Assembly: GCA_018399075.1 (NCBI GenBank)
Contig: CP073763.1
Span: forward strand, 682,001-746,000
DNA from: Simkaniaceae bacterium
GTDB lineage: Bacteria > Chlamydiota > Chlamydiia > Chlamydiales > Simkaniaceae
DNA: 64,000 nucleotides
Direction of reading: 5' to 3'
Below, one piece after another: positions 31,951-39,674 of this stretch. The notes beneath the pieces are model-generated. The model worked only from the letters and a program-made list of their open reading frames with translations, made no database searches and had not been told where the DNA came from. Position numbers and translations under genes: made by a program. Position 1 is the first letter of the stretch; each line of letters begins with the position of its first letter.

Positions 31951-32750
31951 TGCTTCATATACCCGTTATGGGCGCGATGCCAGTTGTACTGGACTGTTCG
32001 CTTTGTCTCAGGGTCATAGCGAACTTGGATTGAGATATAAGGGTAGGAGTGATCATTATCAAAGTCTCTCCCTTCTGTAGAATGGAAGAGAGTGATGCCA
32101 ACTTCTTTATTGTACCAAGAAGGTGTTGAAGAGTCTGTAAGAGAAATGGTTCGAAGCATAGGCTTATTGTAATAAGAGAAAAGGGTGTCAAGAACAACTT
32201 GAGGATTTTGCTCAAGCCCTTCTACATAAAAATCCACTTCAGCCCCGATGAGATGTTTAGAGACCTGCCCCTTTTTTGAGGGGTCAGCATAGAGGTTATG
32301 GACGGGGCATCGGTGTCCACAAGTGATCACGACTTTCCTATCGAGCTTTTCTTGGAGGAAATTGAGAAGATTAATCAGAATGGGATAGATATATTCCTCT
32401 CCATTTTTTAAGGGCAAGCTATGCATCTCAATCCCGCCGCAGTCGAGATGATAGATAAAATCTTTTTGCCGAAGAATCTGAATAGGAGGACTTAAAACAC
32501 TTCCTCTGCAGCGGAAAAATTCTTTCGTGATCCGCAGGTGGGATCCAATTCTCTTTGTTTCCCAACGGTAGGGGTCTCTTTTTTTTAAAGAAGTAGGAGG
32601 AAAAGGAAAAAGAATCTCATCAGATTGACGTTGAATGGGTGCGATCACAAGATTTTGTGTTCGCACCTTCTTTTCTTCCGACTTTTCGAGGCCTGAACAG
32701 CCCATTAAAGTGCTGAGAGTAAAAGCTAAGAGTATAAGTTTTATCTTCAT
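31947..32750 (-). CDS. Lipoprotein with peptidase M15-like domain
   Basis: A 267-residue lipoprotein (MKIKLILLAFTLSTLMGC, lipobox LMGC). The C-terminal half resembles M15/DUF882 D,D-carboxypeptidase-like proteins: VVITCGHRCPVHN, then SKHLIGAEVDFYV with the zinc pattern H-x6-D, and a late His in YNWHRAHNGYMKH. Such enzymes trim peptidoglycan peptides, and chlamydiae make a small amount of peptidoglycan for division. The domain assignment rests on these motifs only. Divergent from atoC with 76 bases between; no strong Shine-Dalgarno. Confidence 0.65.
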   Translation of the reverse strand: MKIKLILLAFTLSTLMGCSGLEKSEEKKVRTQNLVIAPIQRQSDEILFPFPPTSLKKRDPYRWETKRIGSHLRITKEFFRCRGSVLSPPIQILRQKDFIYHLDCGGIEMHSLPLKNGEEYIYPILINLLNFLQEKLDRKVVITCGHRCPVHNLYADPSKKGQVSKHLIGAEVDFYVEGLEQNPQVVLDTLFSYYNKPMLRTISLTDSSTPSWYNKEVGITLFHSTEGRDFDNDHSYPYISIQVRYDPETKRTVQYNWHRAHNGYMKH

Positions 32751-32826
32751 CTATTTGGAGTATATCGAAGTTTGCAAAAAAATTTCGACCCTTATATGGG
32801 AAAGGGTAAGGAAAAAGAAGGTTGGG

Positions 32827-34071
32827 ATGAAGAAGGTTCTCATTATTGAGAAAGAGCTCTCTTCGCGAGAGTTGCTCTTTAGTCTATTAAAAGGCAAAGA
32901 GTTTCAGCTCTTTACCGTCGAAGACGGGATGAGCGCCCTTGAGCTTCTGCAAAAACGATCTTTCGATCTCATATTTAGCGATTTAAAGGGAATTAAAACC
33001 CTTGATCGATCCAGTCGTCGTCCTCTAGGAACCCCCATTATCCACCTTTCTGATGAGAATGATCCTTCTCTAAAAGATATCGACCATGTCCTAAAAAAAC
33101 CCTTTTCTGAGAAAGGGGTGAGTCTTCTCCTTCTCCACCTTCTTGAAAAAGCAAAACCTAAGAAGACGATTATTGCAGAGAGTCCTAGGATGAAAAAAAT
33201 CCTTCGCGAGGTCGAAAAAATTGCAAAAAGTCACTCTAATGTCTTTATTTTCGGCGAATCAGGAACAGGGAAAGAGGTGATTGCAGGGCTTATTCATTCC
33301 TTTTCGCGCAGAAATGCCCACCCTTTTATCCGTGTCAATTGCGCGGCTCTTCCTGATACTCTGATTGAATCAGAGTTTTTTGGTCATGAGAAGGGATCCT
33401 TTACAGGGGCTCACCAGAAAAGGATTGGTCGGTTCGAAAGGGCCGATAAAGGGACTCTTCTTCTAGATGAGGTTTCGGAGATTCCTTCAATCCTTCAAGC
33501 AAAGCTTCTTCGTGTTGTGCAGGAGCAAGAGTTTGAAAGGGTGGGGGGAACAGAAGCGATTCATGTGGATGTTCGCCTTGTCTCCACCTCCAATCGTGAG
33601 ATGAAAGAGGCCATCGATGAAAAAACCTTTCGCGCTGATCTTTACTATCGATTGAACGTGATTCCGATCTACCTTCCTCCTCTTAGAGAGAGAAAGGAAG
33701 ATATCCTTCCTTTAGCAAGTCATTTTCTCAGGGAAGTCTGTGAAAGAAACCAAATTCCCCATAAAGCCTTTTCAAAGAAGGCGGAAGAAAAACTCCTTGG
33801 GTATTCCTGGCCTGGAAATATCCGTGAGTTGCGCAATGTAATAGAGCATGGGGTTGTGATGGATTATTCGAATATCATAGAAGAGGAGCATCTCCTCATC
33901 GATCCTAAGGGATCAGAGGAAGAGCTCCCCATTGTTACAATCAAAGAGCTTGAGAAAAAGCATATCTTAAAAATGCTTGAGCATCTCGACGGGAACAGGA
34001 CCCAAGCAGCCAAGGCTCTTGGTATCAGTGTCCGCACTCTCCGAAATAAACTCAAAGAGTATAGTCTTTAG
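32827..34071 (+). CDS. atoC: Sigma-54-dependent response regulator (AtoC/NtrC type)
   Basis: A 414-residue bacterial enhancer-binding protein. Receiver domain 1-115 with phosphoacceptor Asp52 (LIFSDLKG), Ser75 and Lys91; the usual acidic pair is replaced by Glu8-Lys9 (VLIIEKE). AAA+ domain about 120-345 with Walker A GESGTGKE (143-150), the sigma-54 loop GSFTGA (190-195) and Walker B LLLDE (211-215). C-terminal Fis-type helix-turn-helix (about 375-412, NRTQAAKALGISVRTLRNKL). It corresponds to CtcC/AtoC (CT468) of C. trachomatis, which as I recall lacks this DNA-binding end. The start is the ATG after GAAGGTTGGG; a long in-frame extension upstream is not homologous. No histidine kinase is adjacent. 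Confidence 0.92.
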   Translation: MKKVLIIEKELSSRELLFSLLKGKEFQLFTVEDGMSALELLQKRSFDLIFSDLKGIKTLDRSSRRPLGTPIIHLSDENDPSLKDIDHVLKKPFSEKGVSLLLLHLLEKAKPKKTIIAESPRMKKILREVEKIAKSHSNVFIFGESGTGKEVIAGLIHSFSRRNAHPFIRVNCAALPDTLIESEFFGHEKGSFTGAHQKRIGRFERADKGTLLLDEVSEIPSILQAKLLRVVQEQEFERVGGTEAIHVDVRLVSTSNREMKEAIDEKTFRADLYYRLNVIPIYLPPLRERKEDILPLASHFLREVCERNQIPHKAFSKKAEEKLLGYSWPGNIRELRNVIEHGVVMDYSNIIEEEHLLIDPKGSEEELPIVTIKELEKKHILKMLEHLDGNRTQAAKALGISVRTLRNKLKEYSL

Positions 34072-35237
34072 ACCTTCTGATTTTTAAGAATCATTGGATC
34101 TGTTGGGAAAGTCTTCTCCCCCTTTTCTTCGAGTTCAGCTATCTGCTCTTCTATATCTTCGTCATCAATAGCGAGATTAGATAAAGAGTGTTTTATCGAT
34201 GAAACATGTGAGTCAAAGGTTTGTTTATCTTTCTCAGTCAGGGCAATCGTAGCTTGATGCAAAGAAAGAGTAATCCTTTGCATGACTTTTACAGTTTCGA
34301 TTGACAGGTTTATAGCTTCTTCTAGCTTAGGAGTAAGAGCTTTTAATGCCTCCACATTTTTGCATTTTGCATAGCCGCTTGAAAGAGACATAGTACCTTC
34401 TACTTGCTCAAAGGAAGATAATTTGGAAAGCTCAGCTTCAGCCATTTTAAGGATCTCTGTAGCACGGTCTTCATGCATTCCTGCAAGCTTAATATAAAGA
34501 TTCATGCGCTCTTCAGTGTCATCTTCTTCAGCAATTTTTTTGAGTCCTAGCTCAACATCTCTAAAGGCGTAGAAATGTTCAGGGGAAGTTCCGGTGAAAG
34601 TATTGGCTTGAATCACTAAATGATTATCTTCAAAGGCTATCTTTAGGAACGCATTCATTAAAGGGAAAAAGCGCTCTGCTGCAACAATATTTTCTCTACA
34701 AAGCGATTCAGCAAAGTAGACGATATCTTTATCAGATATCTGATGATCTACATGCATTTGGAGAAGTTCTTTCAAAGCTTCTTCAAATGGGGTGAATTCT
34801 TTTTCTTCGAATAAATCAAATGCTTGTTTTAAAAGCTCTTTACCTTCTGCAGATGTTTTGTGTTCAAAGGTGAAGGTCGTAAAGTAACATTCATCCGTAG
34901 ACCTGAGATCCACTCTATTTCCTTCAAGGGAGATAATGAACGTTTGAAAATCTAGGTTAAGAAGTTTTTGACCAGCTACAGGATCCTGACTCCATAGAGT
35001 TATGACGATTTTAAATAGAGCTTTAACGAGCTCAGATTTTTGGAAACCGATAAAGCCTCCTTTGTATTGACCTTTATCAAGGGCAACAAGAATTTCAATG
35101 GCGCGATCGGTCTCTTTGTTTTCAATGGCTTCGCTAGCTTGCTCGCATAAGGTTTGAAGCGGCTCATAGAAAAAATTTTCACTTGAAGCAGCCTCAATCA
35201 TCGATGGGGTTTCAGAAACATTAGATACATCTGACAT
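34068..35237 (-). CDS. Hypothetical helical protein
   Basis: A 389-residue protein I do not recognise. It is hydrophilic, mostly alpha-helical by composition, with no signal peptide or membrane segment; helical pairs such as ALFKIVITLWSQDP, LLKQAFDLFEEKEFTPFEE and MNLYIKLAGMHEDRATEIL may form a solenoid of the TPR type, but no clear repeat is seen. The first 20 residues are Ser/Thr-rich (MSDVSNVSETPSM), as in many type III secreted proteins. AAGGAG lies 5 bases before the ATG, a strong start. It converges with atoC (4-base overlap) and may be expressed with the HAD gene's neighbours or alone. Confidence 0.7.
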   Translation of the reverse strand: MSDVSNVSETPSMIEAASSENFFYEPLQTLCEQASEAIENKETDRAIEILVALDKGQYKGGFIGFQKSELVKALFKIVITLWSQDPVAGQKLLNLDFQTFIISLEGNRVDLRSTDECYFTTFTFEHKTSAEGKELLKQAFDLFEEKEFTPFEEALKELLQMHVDHQISDKDIVYFAESLCRENIVAAERFFPLMNAFLKIAFEDNHLVIQANTFTGTSPEHFYAFRDVELGLKKIAEEDDTEERMNLYIKLAGMHEDRATEILKMAEAELSKLSSFEQVEGTMSLSSGYAKCKNVEALKALTPKLEEAINLSIETVKVMQRITLSLHQATIALTEKDKQTFDSHVSSIKHSLSNLAIDDEDIEEQIAELEEKGEKTFPTDPMILKNQKV

Positions 35238-35291
35238 AATTACTCCTTAGTTATGAATAGGAGGATATTATAAGGGGAAAAATGATTAGAT

Positions 35292-35957
35292 TCAACCTAG
35301 CAGATCTGTAAGAGAGGGATAATAATGCAAGGCATCTTTTGAAACATCATGCATCTGAGGATGATCCGAAGGACAAACAAGAACAGGGGTGATTGCAGCG
35401 CCTTCAAGAGCTCGAATGCCGCGAAGGGCATCTTCAAAACCGAGCATTTTATCTGATTTTCCCAGCACTTCAATCGCTTTAAGGTAAGCATCAGGTGAAG
35501 GTTTGGGACTTTCATAATCTTCCCGAGTAATCCAATAAGGGATGTTATTAAGTACAGGAATTTTTTCACGGATCATTTCGGTTTGTTTCCGCGTAGAATT
35601 TGTTACAACAGCGTGGGGAATTTTTGCCATTTGGACCGTTTCAAGAATCGTTTGAGCTCCTGGCATTAAGTCTAAACTGCCGGCTTCTAAAAGCTTTGCA
35701 TATTCACCTTTCTTTTCGTCATAGAGGATATCCCATGTTTTGGATTTAACAAGCGCCGGAGCATGAGAAGTGATAAGTTTTCGAAGACCTTCAGAGCTTT
35801 TATGAGCTACAGCTGCAAATGAGGGGAAGTCCCAGGGAAATGAGGCCCCATTTTCTTCGAGCATTCTTTGATAGGCCTGAAAGTGCAAATGCTCAGTATT
35901 GACGAGGAGCCCATCAAAATCAAAAAAAATAGGAGAATAATCTAAAATCCAACTCAT
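35292..35957 (-). CDS. HAD-superfamily hydrolase, subfamily IA
   Basis: A 221-residue phosphatase or phosphoglucomutase-like enzyme. Motif I FFDFDGLLVNTE with both Asp, motif II Thr/Ser in AVVTNSTRK, motif III Lys in the KPSPDAYLKA region, and motif IV acidic residue in MLGFEDALRG. The cap domain (about 20-85) is alpha-helical as in beta-phosphoglucomutase and phosphoglycolate phosphatase. It matches the position of CT464 near truA in C. trachomatis. Substrate not deducible. No Shine-Dalgarno seen. Confidence 0.85.
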   Translation of the reverse strand: MSWILDYSPIFFDFDGLLVNTEHLHFQAYQRMLEENGASFPWDFPSFAAVAHKSSEGLRKLITSHAPALVKSKTWDILYDEKKGEYAKLLEAGSLDLMPGAQTILETVQMAKIPHAVVTNSTRKQTEMIREKIPVLNNIPYWITREDYESPKPSPDAYLKAIEVLGKSDKMLGFEDALRGIRALEGAAITPVLVCPSDHPQMHDVSKDALHYYPSLTDLLG

Positions 35958-36176
35958 ATGGAAGATAATCGCATGAACCTGAATAAAAGAAAAGTTTGTT
36001 GATAAAAAAGGATTTCAAGAAGGTTCTATTGCTAAAAGAGTTGATTAGCTTAAAAGTGATTCTCATCATTCTGGGTAAGCGTTGACCGTAGAAAACTTGA
36101 AAAGAGACCTTGTCCAGTTCTGTCGGATTGACTTTTCATTTCAGGAAGGGAGAATCTTCTTTGTTTTACATGGCGA

Positions 36177-36641
36177 TTATTCGGTTTTGGAAGTAAAGGC
36201 CCTGCCAAACTCTAGACCCGGCAATAGGAGAAGGGAAGCTCTATACTTATTGATATAATTACGTCCCCCTTTCATTCGCTTCCAGGTTTCTAAAATTTCA
36301 ATTTTTAAATTGTCTTCATAGGCAACTAAAACTCTTTTTCCCATGAGCCCAATCCCATGAAAATGGATAGAGGCTGCACCAATTCTCTCCATAATACGTT
36401 CTAATTTTTCCGCTATCGGGTATTCAGGAAGAAGAGAAAAGTGTTTCATTACAAATAATTCTCCCCCATCTTCACGATAAAACTCAGTGATATCTAAATA
36501 AAAGCGCTCCTGAAATAGAGAGGATCCTTCGCGAGAACTTTTAGAGATATCTGGATTTGGGTGGCCTAGAAACTCAAAAACATAGGCCCATAATTCAGGA
36601 GAGTTCTTATTCCATGCGCTATTTGTATTAATTAAATCCAT
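36177..36641 (-). CDS. Hypothetical protein with F-box-like N-terminus
   Basis: A 154-residue protein of unknown function. Residues 13-50 (SPELWAYVFEFLGHPNPDI, then SKSSREGSSLFQERFYLDI) resemble an F-box helix arrangement: Pro-Glu-Leu start, F-x-F-L, Asp-Ile, Ser-x-x-Ser, then an aromatic end. The match is weak. F-box proteins are abundant in some environmental chlamydiae, where they are thought to engage host SCF ubiquitin ligases. The remainder has no known motif. AAGGG lies 8 bases before the ATG. The 219 bases between this gene and the HAD gene hold nothing I can name. Confidence 0.6.
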   Translation of the reverse strand: MDLINTNSAWNKNSPELWAYVFEFLGHPNPDISKSSREGSSLFQERFYLDITEFYREDGGELFVMKHFSLLPEYPIAEKLERIMERIGAASIHFHGIGLMGKRVLVAYEDNLKIEILETWKRMKGGRNYINKYRASLLLLPGLEFGRAFTSKTE

Positions 36642-36777
36642 TTATTTTCCCTTAGAATATAAAAAAAAAAGCATTCTATCTGGTAAACAATTTTGCGACA
36701 ATCTTTAAAAAAAGAGCCTTGATCCTTTTTATCGGATTCATAAAGACATGAGGAAAGGAATACCAAGAATAGAAAAT

Positions 36778-36861
36778 TGCCGATGACTGGACTCGAACCA
36801 GCACTATATTGCTATAAGCAGATTTTGAATCTACCGTGTCTACCAATTTCACCACATCGGC
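36778..36861 (-). tRNA. tRNA-Leu (anticodon CAA)
   Basis: An 84-nt class II tRNA. Acceptor GCCGATG/CATCGGC, anticodon stem GTAGA/TCTGC around TTCAAAA, anticodon CAA, long variable arm, T arm CTGG-TTCGAGT-CCAG. CCA not encoded. Reads UUG. It sits alone between two hypothetical genes. Confidence 0.95.
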
Positions 36862-36894
36862 AAGAAAGTTGGTGATTCTACAGGGATTGAGAAT

Positions 36895-37758
36895 TTATTG
36901 AAATGTTAGTCTGTTGGGGACAAAGCCATCGGGGGCTTTTACATTGGTATAAGTTAAGGTGCAGCGTGCATGAGCGTTAAGAGGGCCCCATGGGTCTGTA
37001 TCAAATGTTAGTGGACTCCTTTTTCCCATGAGGGTTAGGTTAAAAACCGTGATTGTATGATTCACACCTAACATTCCATCTGCTTCACTTGTGAAATAAG
37101 TGGCTGATACTTTTTCCACTTCGAGGTGCACCGTCGCCAGTGTATTTGTTGTTGTAATGATTGTTTTTAGCCGTTCTCTGTCATCTTTGCTTGCTATCGG
37201 GCCATGAATATAAAGCTCTGTGAGTAGAAGAGGGGGGAGAATTGTGACGCAAACACGAATAAAATTTGGGGAAAGAAAAGGGCGTTTTTCATGATGGGGT
37301 TTTCCAAGATGGATCGAGTGCCCTTTAGCTTGGTAGAATTGAGTTACTTTTTGCGTTAGATCACCGATACAATTTAGATCTTCTGATACGACCCCAAGAA
37401 CAGAGTAGCAAATAGAATACTCAGGAGCTTCTGCATCGCGGGCAATTAAAGCGCGATAATCTAAGGCGATTTTATTCTGAACGTGAGCAACCTGCCTTGC
37501 TGTAAAATAGGAGGGACAAGGGTATGCACTGAGCTGAATCAGCTCTCTATCATTGAATACTTTAGTCGCCGTGGCAGGAATAGAATTTTCAAAGTGATTG
37601 ATAAACCAGGTATTAATGTAGGGAATTTGATCGATAAACCAAAAGATGACTTTTAAGGCTACCTCAAAGGCAGAAGAGAGGGCTTTCTCGTCAGAGGATG
37701 AGCCTTGTTGGGTTTGCTGCTTAATCAGTTCAGCTATGGGATTTGATCCTGTTGTCAT
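36895..37758 (-). CDS. Hypothetical protein
   Basis: A 287-residue protein that I do not recognise. The N-terminal 30 residues are Gln/Ser-rich; then a hydrophobic amphipathic stretch (ALKVIFWFIDQIPYINTWF, about 34-52) and a second hydrophobic piece (VCVTILPPLLLTELYIHG, about 169-186), neither clearly a membrane segment. The C-terminal third is beta-rich. No catalytic motif is evident. Start ATG without clear Shine-Dalgarno. Lies between truA and tRNA-Leu; lineage-specific compared with the Chlamydia gene order. Confidence 0.6.
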   Translation of the reverse strand: MTTGSNPIAELIKQQTQQGSSSDEKALSSAFEVALKVIFWFIDQIPYINTWFINHFENSIPATATKVFNDRELIQLSAYPCPSYFTARQVAHVQNKIALDYRALIARDAEAPEYSICYSVLGVVSEDLNCIGDLTQKVTQFYQAKGHSIHLGKPHHEKRPFLSPNFIRVCVTILPPLLLTELYIHGPIASKDDRERLKTIITTTNTLATVHLEVEKVSATYFTSEADGMLGVNHTITVFNLTLMGKRSPLTFDTDPWGPLNAHARCTLTYTNVKAPDGFVPNRLTFQ

Positions 37759-37808
37759 GGGGATAATAATAAGATTAATTCGAATATAAAAGAATAATAA
37801 TGAATATT

Positions 37809-38534
37809 TTAATATTCGACGCGATAGAGGAAGAGGGCATGAGGAGGGGCCGTTTGCCCCGCTTGTTTACGGTCCTTAGAGGCTAGGATTTTAGGGAGCT
37901 CTTCGACAGGGCGCTTATGAGTGGCGATCTCGATGAGGGTTCCAGTGATATTTCTCACCATCTTATAGAGAAAGCCATTCCCTTCATATTCGAGGCGAAA
38001 GCCCCCATTTTGAGGGATGGCTTCTAGGCGATAGAGGGTTTTCACGGGGTTTTTTGAGCCGCAATGGCTTGAGGCAAAGGCCGAGAAATCATGGGTTCCA
38101 ATCAGGTGAGGAAGAGATTTATTGAGGAGGTCTAAATCTAGAGGAGAGTGGATGTAGTGGGAGTAGCGGTAGGTAAAAGGGTCTTGGGCGGTTGAAAGAT
38201 GGTAATGATAAATCTTTTTTTTAACGCTGAAGCGGGCATGAAAATCGTCTTCAACGGGGAGAATCTCATGAACGCGTATATCTCGAGGGAGGATCCCATT
38301 TAAGGAATAACGAAGAGAGGAAAGGTCAATCGGCTTGGAATAAGAAAAATGAGCAACTTGGAGCTTAGCATGAACCCCCGCATCGGTTCGTCCTGAGCCG
38401 ACAATGGGAGTCTCTTTTCGAAGAACGGTTTGAAGAGCTTTTTGAATGAGCTCTTGAATGGAGGTGCTATTGGGTTGTACGGCCCATCCACTATAGAGCG
38501 TTCCATCATAACTAAGATTCATCCGATACTTCAT
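37809..38534 (-). CDS. truA: tRNA pseudouridine(38-40) synthase
   Basis: Converts uridines 38, 39 and 40 of many tRNAs to pseudouridine. The 241 residues start MKYRMNLSYDGTLYSGW, carry the catalytic Asp in GSGRTDAGVHAKLQV and end with NGFLYKMVRNITGTLIEI and the terminal FLYRVEY, all standard. The ATG overlaps the ispD stop (ATGA). truA-ispD are neighbours in C. trachomatis as well (CT463-CT462). Confidence 0.95.
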   Translation of the reverse strand: MKYRMNLSYDGTLYSGWAVQPNSTSIQELIQKALQTVLRKETPIVGSGRTDAGVHAKLQVAHFSYSKPIDLSSLRYSLNGILPRDIRVHEILPVEDDFHARFSVKKKIYHYHLSTAQDPFTYRYSHYIHSPLDLDLLNKSLPHLIGTHDFSAFASSHCGSKNPVKTLYRLEAIPQNGGFRLEYEGNGFLYKMVRNITGTLIEIATHKRPVEELPKILASKDRKQAGQTAPPHALFLYRVEY

Positions 38535-39166
38535 AGTATTTCTGCTAATTTGAGGTCGATAGGGTGGGTGATTTTAATATTTCGTGATGAGCCTGTTACA
38601 ATTTTAACGGGATGGCCAATAAGCTCGGCTAGGGAGACATCATCGGTGAGTTTTTTTTCTTTGGCAGCAGAGAGCCCCTTTTCCAATAGGTCTCGTTTTA
38701 AAAGTTGAGGAGTATACATTTCATAGAGGATAGAGCGGTCGAGTGTTTTTTCAACAAGAGAGTTGTGGTTGACTTGCTTAATCGTGTTTTTGGTCGGGGC
38801 TCCGAGGGTTGCAGCTCCAATGGGGATCCCTTCTTTAAGAAGTTTTAATACATCCTCTTTCTTGATAAAAGGGCGAGCTCCATCATGAATAAGGATGATC
38901 TCACCTGTCGTTTTTTTAAAACCGTTTTCAACAGAATCTTGTCTTTCTTTTCCAGGGGGAGCAAAGAGAGTGTTCGAAGGAAAATAAGAGTGGTATTCTT
39001 TTGGGCAGACAACAACGATTTCGGCAATCTCTTTCATGGAGAAAAAGAGTTTGAAACTATGAAGGATCATCGCCCGGTTTTTAAGGGGTAAAAAAACCTT
39101 TGGGATTGTTGATCCCATCCGGATGCCGCTACCGCCTGCTAGTAAGATTAAAGAAATATGTTTCAT
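38531..39166 (-). CDS. ispD: 2-C-methyl-D-erythritol 4-phosphate cytidylyltransferase
   Basis: Third step of the MEP isoprenoid pathway: transfers CMP from CTP to MEP. The 211 residues begin with the nucleotide-binding motif ILLAGGSGIRMGSTIPKVFL, then ILIHDGARPFI and the C-terminal GHPVKIVTGSSRNIKITHPID. Slightly short but complete. The 'KNTIKQVNHN' and 'TPQLLKRDLL' segments also fit the family. Coupled to truA; a hairpin separates it from the upstream SWIB gene. Confidence 0.95.
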   Translation of the reverse strand: MKHISLILLAGGSGIRMGSTIPKVFLPLKNRAMILHSFKLFFSMKEIAEIVVVCPKEYHSYFPSNTLFAPPGKERQDSVENGFKKTTGEIILIHDGARPFIKKEDVLKLLKEGIPIGAATLGAPTKNTIKQVNHNSLVEKTLDRSILYEMYTPQLLKRDLLEKGLSAAKEKKLTDDVSLAELIGHPVKIVTGSSRNIKITHPIDLKLAEIL

Positions 39167-39194
39167 AGGTAGTAATTATAGAGAAAAGGGGGAT

Positions 39195-39224
39195 TTTCCG
39201 CACTCTCGTTGGAAAGTGCGGAAA
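39195..39224. terminator. Hairpin after the SWIB gene
   Basis: TTTCCGCACT (39195-39204) and AGTGCGGAAA (39215-39224) form a perfect 10-bp stem with a 10-base loop just after the SWIB stop and before ispD. T residues follow on the minus strand only after a short C run (ATCCCCCTTTT). Confidence 0.65.
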
Positions 39225-39237
39225 GCAATAAGATTTT

Positions 39238-39501
39238 TTAAGAAAGGTGTTTGTTAACTTTCTTAGTCATGTCAAACATGTTGATGGCTCTTTTTCCACC
39301 AAAAACTTTTGAAAGCTTCTCATCAGGAATGATGTTTCGCATGTTATCTGGGTCTTGTCTTTTGTGTTTTTTGATGTAAGCCCAAAGTTTCTTTGTCACT
39401 TCAGTACGTGGCATTGGTCCTTTTCCTACAACTTCAGCGAGTTCTGCGCTGATCTTCATTGGCTTCATGAACTTTGAATTAGCTGCTGCTTTTTTTGCCA
39501 T
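39238..39501 (-). CDS. SWIB/MDM2 (BAF60b) domain protein
   Basis: An 87-residue single-domain SWIB protein. After a basic start (MAKKAAANSKFMKPMKISAE) come PMPRTEVTKKLWAYIKKHK, RNIIPDEKLSKVFGGKRAI and MFDMTKKVNKHL, the full BAF60b fold. SWIB is a eukaryotic chromatin domain found in nearly all chlamydiae, in small proteins and at the end of topoisomerase I; a role in chromatin or nucleoid organisation is assumed but not proven. AAGGAG lies 7 bases before ATG. Corresponds to CT460, next to prfB. Confidence 0.93.
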   Translation of the reverse strand: MAKKAAANSKFMKPMKISAELAEVVGKGPMPRTEVTKKLWAYIKKHKRQDPDNMRNIIPDEKLSKVFGGKRAINMFDMTKKVNKHLS

Positions 39502-39615
39502 TTGGTTCTCCTTTAAAAAAATATGTTCCTTTCGAAAAAGGCATTTGAATTAGTTAAACTTAAGCCCACTTGTATCCTTCTTGGGGATTTATAGTCAAAA
39601 AAAAAAGCAAAATCA

Positions 39616-39671
39616 GCAAGAAATTTCTCCTATGAGGGGATTTTCTTGCCATTTGGGAGAAAAACTGGCAA
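39616..39671 (+). promoter_or_regulatory. Structured leader with two mutually exclusive hairpins
   Basis: GCAAGAAA (39616-39623) pairs with TTTCTTGC (39642-39649). TTGCCA (39646-39651) pairs with TGGCAA (39666-39671). The two stems share TTGC at 39646-39649, so only one can form. The second would enclose the only purine-rich candidate ribosome site (GGGAG) in its loop just before the ATG. Confidence 0.4.
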
Positions 39672-39674
39672 TTT

